Of a stretch of 64,000 bases of DNA, positions 1 through 6,887 are shown in pieces. The DNA is from Sphingomonas changnyeongensis (GTDB taxonomy: Bacteria > Pseudomonadota > Alphaproteobacteria > Sphingomonadales > Sphingomonadaceae). A program made the translations under genes and the position numbers. The notes beneath the pieces were generated by a model, which saw nothing but the letters and a program-made list of their open reading frames with translations, was not told where the DNA came from and ran no database searches. The first letter of the stretch is position 1, and every line of letters starts with the position of its first letter. The DNA is taken from assembly GCF_009913435.1 (NCBI RefSeq), contig NZ_CP047895.1:752501-816500 (forward strand). The letters are read 5' to 3'.

Positions 1-498
1 CAGCGCGCGGTCAAGCGTCGGGCAGGGCCGGGTGCGCGCGGGCTGGCCGTTGAACAGCGTCGGATGGCCATGCGCGCCGATCCAGCGTTCGCCGGTCACC
101 GGCTGGTCGATCACGCCCAGCACCGGGCGGCCCTGTTCGATGAGCGCGATCAGCGTGCCAAAGATCGGGCGGCCCGAAATGAAGGCGCGGGTGCCGTCGA
201 TCGGGTCGATCACCCAGACACGCGCGGCATCGGGCCGGTCGGCGCCATATTCCTCGCCCACCACGCCGTCACCGGGGCGATGCGTGGCCAGCAGCGCGCG
301 GATCGCCTGTTCGGCGGCGCGATCGGCCTGGGTGACGGGCGAGGCATCGGCCTTGCTTTCCGCCGCGCAGGCGGTGCGGAACAGCGGCCGGATCGCCGCG
401 CCCGCGGCATCGGCCAGCAGATGGGCAAGGCGCAGATCAGCGTCGGTGACGGCTGTGGCGGCGGCGTGGGAAGGGGCGGCGACGGGACTGTTGCTCAT
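1..498 (-). CDS. hisN: Histidinol-phosphatase / inositol monophosphatase family (C-terminus cut by window edge)
   Basis: Metal-dependent phosphatase of the inositol monophosphatase fold; the closest functional class is the HisN histidinol-phosphatase of histidine synthesis, a cytosolic enzyme. The first 166 residues are present. The metal-site motifs GEEYG (81-85) and DPIDGT (98-103) followed by RAFISGRP are visible; the RAFISGRP stretch is typical of HisN rather than of SuhB. The start is the ATG at 498 after a short divergent gap to the acyltransferase. The second aspartate motif near the C-terminus lies outside the window, so inositol monophosphatase activity cannot be excluded. Confidence 0.85.
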   Translation of the reverse strand, partial: MSNSPVAAPSHAAATAVTDADLRLAHLLADAAGAAIRPLFRTACAAESKADASPVTQADRAAEQAIRALLATHRPGDGVVGEEYGADRPDAARVWVIDPIDGTRAFISGRPIFGTLIALIEQGRPVLGVIDQPVTGERWIGAHGHPTLFNGQPARTRPCPTLDRAL

Positions 499-637
499 GG
501 GGAAAGCTGTGGCCCGCCGCCCCGCGCGCGGCAAGGGGGGCAAAGGCGCGCCCACCACGACAGGCACAACCGATCCGGATCCATCCGCTTGCCCGATCCC
601 ATTGCATGACCCGGGAATTGTGCCGCAAAAGCGCGGC

Positions 638-1750
638 ATGAGAACGGGGTGTGCGGACGGGATCAGATTCACCGCGCTCGACAGCCTGAGGGGGCTGAGC
701 GCGCTTTTGGTGGTGCTGTTCCATTTTCATGGGCCCGGTTTGCTCGGCACGCTCGCCATCGTCCGCAATGGCTGGCTGTTCGTCGATCTGTTCTTCGTGC
801 TCAGCGGCTTTGTGCTCGCCCATGGCCATGCGGCGCGGCTGGCGGCGGGCGACAGCATCGGCCGGTTTCTCGCCCTGCGGCTGGCGCGCATCTATCCGCT
901 GCATGCCGTGGTGCTGTTCGCCTATCTGGCCGCAATGCTGGCGGCGGGCCAGACGCTCGCGCCGCCGCGCAGCGCCGGCCAGTTTGTCGAGGCGCTGGCG
1001 CTGCTGCACAGTGCGGGCGCGGCCCCCAATCACTGGAGCCTGCCGTCATGGAGCATCGCAGCCGAATGGTGGTGTTACCTGTTGTTCGCGCTGATCTGCG
1101 CGCGCGGCGGCCGGGCCACGCCCTGGCTGTTTGCGGCGATGGCGGCGGCGGGGCTGGCGGTCGTCGCGCGCGCGGCACCGCACTGGCTCAACAGCAGCAA
1201 TGATTTCGGGCTGTTCCGGGGGATGGCGGGCTTCGGGCTGGGGGTGCTTGCGCGGATGGGCTTTGGCCGCTGGCGGCTGGGGGGCACGGGGGCGGAGATT
1301 GCGGTGACCATGCTGGCCGCCGCCTTCGTCATTCATGCCGGGGCGGGGCCGCTGACGCTGGCCGCGCCGCTTGTGTTCGTGCCGGTGATCCTGGTGTTTG
1401 CGCGCGGGCAGGGCCGGGTGAGCGCGCTGCTGACGCACCCGGGCTTCGTCCGGCTGGGTGTGCTGTCCTACGGCATCTACATGGTCCATCCGCTGGTGCA
1501 GGGGCGGGTGTACGACCTGCTGGATCTGATCGGCGGCGGGCGCTGGACGGCAACCGATGCCACCGGCGCGCAGATGCTGGTCCTGCCCGGCTGGGCGGCC
1601 GATGCGGTGACGCTGGCGATGCTTGCCGCCGTCGTCGCGGTGGCCGCGATCGCCCATCATCTGGTCGAGCAGCCGGCGCGGCGCTGGGCCGGGCGCTGGC
1701 TGGCCGGTCAGCGCGGGTTCAGCGCGGTGGCGGCACGCGGCCGGGGATGA
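638..1750 (+). CDS. Acyltransferase 3 family membrane protein
   Basis: Multi-pass inner-membrane acyltransferase (OafB/ExoZ/OatA family) that O-acylates a cell-surface glycan; the substrate is unknown. The 370-residue protein opens with the family signature LDSLRGLSALLVVLFHFHG (residues 14-32), whose histidines belong to the predicted active site, and then shows about ten hydrophobic segments. The ATG at 638 puts the signature at the N-terminus, as in relatives; the open frame extends further upstream but with non-coding composition. Its stop overlaps the next start (ATGA), so the two genes are probably cotranscribed and translationally coupled. Confidence 0.85.
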   Translation: MRTGCADGIRFTALDSLRGLSALLVVLFHFHGPGLLGTLAIVRNGWLFVDLFFVLSGFVLAHGHAARLAAGDSIGRFLALRLARIYPLHAVVLFAYLAAMLAAGQTLAPPRSAGQFVEALALLHSAGAAPNHWSLPSWSIAAEWWCYLLFALICARGGRATPWLFAAMAAAGLAVVARAAPHWLNSSNDFGLFRGMAGFGLGVLARMGFGRWRLGGTGAEIAVTMLAAAFVIHAGAGPLTLAAPLVFVPVILVFARGQGRVSALLTHPGFVRLGVLSYGIYMVHPLVQGRVYDLLDLIGGGRWTATDATGAQMLVLPGWAADAVTLAMLAAVVAVAAIAHHLVEQPARRWAGRWLAGQRGFSAVAARGRG

Positions 1751-2604
1751 ACCGCCGCCAGCTGCTGCATGCCGGATTCGCTGCCCTGGGCGCGCTCGCC
1801 GCCGGGCCGCTCCCGGCGGTGCCTGCGCGCGCGGCATCCCGCGCCCAGCCGCGCCTCAATGTCCGCACGATCGGCACCGGTCCCGATCTGATCCTGATTC
1901 CCGGCCTGACCAGCGGCCCGGCGGTCTGGGCCGGGCTGGTGCGCGCCCTGCCCGGCCACCGCATCCATCTGGTCCATGTCGCGGGCTTTGCCGGGTTGCC
2001 GGCGGGCGGCAATGCGCGCGGGCCGGTGCTCGACGGGCTGGTGGCCGAACTTGCCGGCCATGCCCGGGCCGCGCGGCTGCGCGCGCCGGCGGTGATCGGC
2101 CATTCGATGGGCGGGCTGCTGGCGCTGATGCTGGCGGCCCGCCATCCGGCGCTGGTCGGCCGGGTGATGGCGGTCGATATCGTTCCGGCCCCGGCACGCG
2201 CGCTGGGCATCGATCCCGGCCTGGGGCCGGTCGCGCGCGGGCTGGTGCAGCTGATGCAGGCCAGCCCCGACGGGCGGCAGGCGCTGGCCGGGCTGGTCAC
2301 CGATCTGGGCGGCGGACGGGCGGGGCTGAACGGCAGCGATCCCGATGTCGTGGCGCGCGCGACCGGAGAGCTGGCGGCGCTCGACCTGACGCCGCTTTTG
2401 CCGCGCATCACGGCGCCGCTCACCATCGTTCATGCGGTGCCCGCCGATGCTGCGGCGGCGGCATCGGTCAGGACGGCCTATCGCACCGCCTATCGCGCCG
2501 CGCCCGGTGCCCGGATCATCCCCGTCGGGCCGAGCGGGCATATGGTGATGCTCGATCAGCCGGCCCGGTTCGCCGCCGAGGTGCGCGCCTTTCTGGCCCG
2601 CTGA
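1747..2604 (+). CDS. Alpha/beta hydrolase with twin-arginine-like signal peptide
   Basis: Secreted or periplasmic serine hydrolase of the alpha/beta fold; substrate unknown. The nucleophile elbow GHSMGG lies at residues 118-123 (Ser120), and the C-terminal SGH (His265) fits the catalytic histidine. The N-terminus reads NRRQLLHAGFAALG followed by an Ala-rich stretch, resembling a Tat signal with cleavage near residue 30. It overlaps the acyltransferase by 4 bp. It ends 9 bp from the converging nadB stop, with no obvious terminator between them. Confidence 0.85.
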   Translation: MNRRQLLHAGFAALGALAAGPLPAVPARAASRAQPRLNVRTIGTGPDLILIPGLTSGPAVWAGLVRALPGHRIHLVHVAGFAGLPAGGNARGPVLDGLVAELAGHARAARLRAPAVIGHSMGGLLALMLAARHPALVGRVMAVDIVPAPARALGIDPGLGPVARGLVQLMQASPDGRQALAGLVTDLGGGRAGLNGSDPDVVARATGELAALDLTPLLPRITAPLTIVHAVPADAAAAASVRTAYRTAYRAAPGARIIPVGPSGHMVMLDQPARFAAEVRAFLAR

Positions 2605-2613
2605 ACAGGGGCG

Positions 2614-4200
2614 TCAGGGCGCGAGGATCGTGTCGGCGGCCACCGGCAGCGTGTCGGGATAATCGAGCGTGTAATGCAGCCCCCGGCTTTCCTTGCGGGC
2701 GAGGGCGGAGCGCACGATCAGGTCGCTGACCTCGACCAGATTGCGCAGCTCGACCAGATCCGGGGTCACGCGAAAATTGCCGTAATAATCGGCGACCTCG
2801 CGGCGCAGCAGCGCGATCCGGTGCTGGGCGCGTTCCAGCCGCTTGGTGGTGCGCACGATGCCGACAAAATCCCACATGAAGCGGCGGATCTCGCGCCAGT
2901 TATGCTGGACGACGACCTCTTCGTCCGAATCCGACACGCGGCTTTCGTCCCACGGGCGGATCGGCGGCGGCGCGGGCAGATCGTCCCAATGGGCCGCGAT
3001 ATGGGCGGCGGCCGCCGCGCCGAACACGAAACATTCAAGCAGCGAGTTCGACGCCAGCCGGTTCGCCCCGTGCAGGCCCGACTGGGTGACCTCGCCCGCC
3101 GCATAAAGGCCCGGCAGGTCGGTGCGCCCGTCCCGGTCCACCATCACCCCGCCACAGGTGTAATGCTGCGCGGGCACGACCGGGATCGGCGCGCGGGTGA
3201 TGTCGATGCCCAGCCCCAGCAGCTTGGCATGGATGGTCGGGAAATGGCTGGTCACGAACGCGGGCGGCTGGTGGCTGATGTCCAGATGGACATAATCGAG
3301 GCCCAGCCGCTTGATCTCATGGTCGATCGCGCGCGCGACGATGTCGCGCGGCGCCAGTTCGGCGCGGGGATCGAAATCGGGCATGAAGCGGTGGCCGTCG
3401 GTCGGCAGCTTCAGGATGCCGCCTTCGCCGCGCACCGCCTCGGTGATCAGGAAGTTTTTGACGTCGAGATTGTAGAGGCAGGTCGGGTGGAACTGCATGA
3501 ACTCCATATTGGAGATGCGGCAGCCCGCGCGCCACGCCATCGCGATGCCGTCACCGGTCGCACCGCGCGGCGCGGTCGAATAGAGATAGGTGCGGCCTGC
3601 CCCGCCGGTGGCGAGGATCGTCGCCCGGCCGGTGAACAGCTCGACCCGCCCGGTCTGGCGGTTGATCGCATAGACGCCCCAGACATGGCCGTCGCCCGAA
3701 TAACGCTGGCCGTGCCGGCTGGTGACCAGATCGATGCACACCCGGTCGGGCACCAGCGTGATGTTGGGATGGGCATGGGCGGCGCGTTCGAGCGCCTGCT
3801 GCACGGCCCAGCCGGTCGCATCATCGACATGGACGATGCGGCGATGGCTGTGCCCGCCTTCGCGGGTCAGGTGCCAGCCCATGCCGTCCTCGTTGAACGG
3901 CACGCCGAGTGCGGCCAGCCGGGCGATTGCGGCGGGTGCGTTTTCGACCACGAACTCCACGGTCGCGCGGTCATTGAGGCCCGCGCCCGCGATCATCGTG
4001 TCCTCGATATGTTTTTCGAACGTGTCGCCTTCGTCGAGCACGGCGGCGATGCCGCCTTGCGCCCAGGCGGTCGAGCCTTCGGACAGCCCGGCCTTGGCCA
4101 GCACCACCACCCGGAACCGGTCGGCCAGGTTGAGCGCCGCGGTCAGCCCGGCAGCGCCCGAACCCAGGATCACAACGTCGAAATCATGCGTTTCGCCCAA
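2614..4200 (-). CDS. nadB: L-aspartate oxidase
   Basis: FAD enzyme oxidising L-aspartate to iminoaspartate, the first step of de novo NAD synthesis, in the cytosol. The N-terminal FAD loop GSGAAGLTAALN, the STAWAQGGIAA motif, MEFMQFHPT and the C-terminal LYAAGEVTQSGLHGANRLAS region are all present. Initiation is assigned to TTG at 4200: a GGAGGG Shine-Dalgarno sits 8 nt upstream, and this gives 528 residues, the usual family length. The frame stays open upstream to 4869 but with shadow-like composition. nadA and nadC are not in the window. nadE, for the last step of NAD synthesis, lies 53 kb away. Confidence 0.92.
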   Translation of the reverse strand: MGETHDFDVVILGSGAAGLTAALNLADRFRVVVLAKAGLSEGSTAWAQGGIAAVLDEGDTFEKHIEDTMIAGAGLNDRATVEFVVENAPAAIARLAALGVPFNEDGMGWHLTREGGHSHRRIVHVDDATGWAVQQALERAAHAHPNITLVPDRVCIDLVTSRHGQRYSGDGHVWGVYAINRQTGRVELFTGRATILATGGAGRTYLYSTAPRGATGDGIAMAWRAGCRISNMEFMQFHPTCLYNLDVKNFLITEAVRGEGGILKLPTDGHRFMPDFDPRAELAPRDIVARAIDHEIKRLGLDYVHLDISHQPPAFVTSHFPTIHAKLLGLGIDITRAPIPVVPAQHYTCGGVMVDRDGRTDLPGLYAAGEVTQSGLHGANRLASNSLLECFVFGAAAAAHIAAHWDDLPAPPPIRPWDESRVSDSDEEVVVQHNWREIRRFMWDFVGIVRTTKRLERAQHRIALLRREVADYYGNFRVTPDLVELRNLVEVSDLIVRSALARKESRGLHYTLDYPDTLPVAADTILAP

Positions 4201-4228
4201 GGCCTTCGCCCTCCCTTGAGCACGCGCA

Positions 4229-4255
4229 TAGAGCGGTTTCGGGGGAAGGGGAATC
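4229..4255 (+). repeat. 27-nt dispersed intergenic motif, copy 1
   Basis: Matches TAGAGC-(GG/AT)-TTTC-N8-(G/T)GGAATC, which occurs three times in the window with identical length (here, 21476-21502, and 9592-9618 on the other strand). It sits in the nadB upstream region, about 90 bp before the large hairpin repeat. Function unknown. Confidence 0.5.
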
Positions 4256-4347
4256 TCCCGGAAAGACCGGAGCCGGTGGGGGAGCGACGGGGCCGGGGCG
4301 TGTTCCGCGCGCGCCTCGCGGTGCAAGGGTGCGTCTTTGTCTGGTCG

Positions 4348-4429
4348 CGGCACCGGTCCGCACCCCCACCCGGCCTCCCAACGGCAGGATACGCTATGGG
4401 AGGCCGGGTGGGGGTGCGGGCCGGTGCCG
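4348..4429. repeat. Dispersed long-hairpin repeat, copy R1
   Basis: Arms of 33 nt (4348-4380 and 4397-4429) pair with a single G-T wobble around a 16-nt loop beginning ACGGCAGGAT. It lies 53 bp past the lysR stop and 147 bp before the nadB start, both genes reading leftward. The right flank carries a further 7-bp stem (GTGCGGC/GCCGCAC). Three other copies are in the window (21558, 23673, 56197). It could terminate lysR transcripts or be a REP/REPIN-like mobile remnant. Confidence 0.85.
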
Positions 4430-4481
4430 CCCGTGCGGCGCCAGCCGCACCATAAACAACACCCCCGGTGCCGCGCCTCCG

Positions 4482-5354
4482 TCAGCCCTCGCCGGACTGG
4501 CGCTCCAGCGCGTGGATCACATGTTCGGCGAACAGCCGCGCGGTCGGCGACGGCACCGCCGCCTCGATCAGCGCGATTTCGGTTTCGTCGAGCGGCGGCA
4601 GCCCCGAATCGCGACCCAGTGCATGGAGCGGCGTCGGCACCATTTCGCGCGGCAGCACGGTGACGCCCAGCCCTGCCTTCACCGCCGCCTGCGCGCCGGT
4701 GAGGCTGGTCGAGGTATAGGCGATGCGCCAGCGCCGACCGGCTTCCTCCAGCGCCTCGATCGCGCGCTTGCGATAGACGCAGGGCTGGGGCGACACGATC
4801 AGCGGCACCGCCTGCTCGTCGGTCAGCGTCGTGCGCTCGCGGCCCACCCAGACCAGCGGTTCGCGCCACACCCGCACGCCGCGCAGCGGCGTCGCCGGTT
4901 CGCGCTTGACCAGCACCAGATCGAAATCGCCGGAGCGGAACCGCTCGAGCAGATTGAGGGTCAGATCGCAGGTCACCTCCAGCTCGACGAGCGGATGCGC
5001 CTCGGTGAAGGCGGCAAGGACCACCGGCAGATGCACGGTGGCGAAATCCTCCGGCACGCCCAGCCGGACCAGCCCCGCGACATCGGGTTCGAGCAGATCG
5101 GCGAGCGCCTCGTCATTGAGGCGGAGAAGCTGGCGCGCATGGCTGAGCAGCTTTTCCCCGTCGACGGTCATCCTGAGCGTGCGTGACGAGCGCTCGAGCA
5201 CTGCGCGCCCGAGCATTTCCTCCAGCCGCTTCACCTGCAGGCTGATCGCCGACTGGGTGCGGCCGAGCTGATCGCCGGCGCGGGTGAAGCCGCCCGTGTC
5301 GGCGATGGTGACGAAGGTCCGGAGCAGGTCCAGATCGAGATTGCGAATGCTCAT
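4482..5354 (-). CDS. LysR-family transcriptional regulator divergent from dabBA
   Basis: A 290-residue LysR regulator. The N-terminal winged helix (about residues 1-65) includes TRAGDQLGRTQSAISLQVKR, followed by the effector-binding domain. It is transcribed away from dabB, 110 bp apart, with a LysR-box dyad 8 bp before its own start. By the usual family logic it should repress itself and control dabBA in response to a small molecule linked to carbon status. CbbR-like behaviour is inference from position, not from sequence identity. Confidence 0.88.
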   Translation of the reverse strand: MSIRNLDLDLLRTFVTIADTGGFTRAGDQLGRTQSAISLQVKRLEEMLGRAVLERSSRTLRMTVDGEKLLSHARQLLRLNDEALADLLEPDVAGLVRLGVPEDFATVHLPVVLAAFTEAHPLVELEVTCDLTLNLLERFRSGDFDLVLVKREPATPLRGVRVWREPLVWVGRERTTLTDEQAVPLIVSPQPCVYRKRAIEALEEAGRRWRIAYTSTSLTGAQAAVKAGLGVTVLPREMVPTPLHALGRDSGLPPLDETEIALIEAAVPSPTARLFAEHVIHALERQSGEG

Positions 5355-5361
5355 GGAATCC

Positions 5362-5376
5362 GTTTAACCGATAAAC
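5362..5376. promoter_or_regulatory. Candidate LysR-box operator
   Basis: Inverted repeat GTTTA-ACCGA-TAAAC, a match to the LysR T-N11-A dyad, in the lysR/dabB gap 8 bp upstream of the lysR ATG. The position suits autoregulation plus activation of dabBA. Confidence 0.55.
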
Positions 5377-5464
5377 ATTCCCTGTGTCAATGCATCCGAT
5401 AATATCTATTCGTTTCCAAAATGGCGTTCATCAGCGCACAACCGGTGTCAGATTGGAGATGGTA

Positions 5465-6874
5465 ATGAATTGGCTGCTTCCCATTTCGCTTCTGCCATTG
5501 CTGGCCGGTCTGGGCGCGCTGCTGCGCCCGGCGGCGGGGCGTCCGGCGCTGACGGTGATGGGCTGGGCGCTGTGGGCCGGCATGGCGACAGCAACCGGCC
5601 TCGGGCTGGCGGCGGGCACGGGGATGATCGCGCTCGACTGGCTGGCCTTTGCGATCACCGTGCTCACCCTGTTCGTCGGGGCGATCGTGATCGGGTTTTC
5701 GCGCCGGCACATGAAGGCTGATCCCCGGCTGCATCTCTATGTCTTCCGCATCGGCCTGCTGATCGCCTCGGTGCTGATCTTCGTCTCGGCCCGCGATCTG
5801 CTGAGCCTGGCGCTCGCCTGGCTGGCGAGCGGCTGGCTGCTCGCCGCGCTGATCGGCCATGTGCCGGGCTGGGTCGAGGCCGGGGCCGCGCGTCGCCGCG
5901 CGCTCATCGCCTTTGCCTGGGGCGATGCCGCGCTGGTCGTCGCGCTCGCGATCCTCGGCCTGTTCGCCGGCGGCCTGTCGCTCGACCGCGCGCTGGCGGC
6001 GGTGCCCGGCCTGCCCGCAGGTGTGCAGGCGGCGCTGGCCGCGCTGCTGCTGGTCGCGGCGATGGCGCGGTCTGCGGTGCCGCCGTTCCACAAATGGCTG
6101 ATGGGGTCGATGACCGCGCCCACGCCGGTTTCCGCGCTGATGCATGCCGGGCTGGTCAATGCCGGCGGTTTCCTGCTCATCCGCTTCGCGCCGCTGCTTG
6201 ATGCCGCGCCGGTCGTGCAATGGGCGGCGATTGCCATCGGGGCGCTCGGCGCGCTGTTCGGCACCGGCGTCATGATCGTCCGCCCCGACGTCAAGCGTGC
6301 GCTCGGCGGATCGACGCTTGCCCAGATGAGCTTCATGATCATGACCTGCGGGCTCGGCGCCTATGCGGCCGCCCTGTGGCATCTGATCGCGCACGGCCTG
6401 TTCAAGGCGTGGCTGTTCCTGGGTGCGGGGTCGACCATCGGCCGCGCCCGGCCGAGCCAGCTGGCGCCGCTGTCGGTTGCCGATACCGCCATTGTCACCA
6501 TCGCCGCTGCGGCTCTCGCTGCAGTGGTGATCGGCCGCGGCCTGACCGCGACCCTGCCGCTGCCGCTGCTGTTCGCGCTGCTGACCGCGCTCGCCAGCTT
6601 TGCCGGGCTGCTGCGCGCCCCCGGCCGGATCGGCGCGCAGGCGATGCTCGCGCTCGTGTCGACCGGGCTGGTCGCCGCCTATCTGGGCGGCGTCCATCTG
6701 GTCGAGGCGCTGCCGGGCCTGCCGGCGGCGCGCGCGCTGCCGCCGCTTGGTCTGCAGCTGGCCGTGATGCTGCCCTTCATTGCCGCCTGGGCGTGGCAGG
6801 CCGCGCGCCTGCCGCTGCCCACCACCTTGTACATCCGCATGCTCAACACCGGCGGACCGGCGTTGATCCGCTGA
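5465..6874 (+). CDS. dabB: DabB, proton-conducting membrane subunit of DAB inorganic-carbon transporter
   Basis: Inner-membrane protein of the NuoL/MrpA family (proton-conducting transporter domain) that partners DabA for energy-coupled uptake of inorganic carbon. About 14 hydrophobic segments are seen. Family hallmarks include HKWLMGSMTAPTPVSALMHA and LWHLIAHGLFKAWLFLGAGS, with lysines and histidines inside membrane segments. The ATG at 5465 was chosen because GGAG lies 6 nt upstream, giving 469 residues; a GTG at 5384 has no such site. The subunit assignment rests on the immediately following dabA, since an isolated NuoL-like gene could belong to an antiporter. Confidence 0.88.
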   Translation: MNWLLPISLLPLLAGLGALLRPAAGRPALTVMGWALWAGMATATGLGLAAGTGMIALDWLAFAITVLTLFVGAIVIGFSRRHMKADPRLHLYVFRIGLLIASVLIFVSARDLLSLALAWLASGWLLAALIGHVPGWVEAGAARRRALIAFAWGDAALVVALAILGLFAGGLSLDRALAAVPGLPAGVQAALAALLLVAAMARSAVPPFHKWLMGSMTAPTPVSALMHAGLVNAGGFLLIRFAPLLDAAPVVQWAAIAIGALGALFGTGVMIVRPDVKRALGGSTLAQMSFMIMTCGLGAYAAALWHLIAHGLFKAWLFLGAGSTIGRARPSQLAPLSVADTAIVTIAAAALAAVVIGRGLTATLPLPLLFALLTALASFAGLLRAPGRIGAQAMLALVSTGLVAAYLGGVHLVEALPGLPAARALPPLGLQLAVMLPFIAAWAWQAARLPLPTTLYIRMLNTGGPALIR

Positions 6875-6887
6875 GGGACGACAGACA

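Noticed and set aside
2614..4869. nadB with a 200-residue N-terminal extension
   Set aside because: The extension would read through repeat R1 and part of lysR with non-coding composition; the TTG at 4200 has a good ribosome site and gives the family length.
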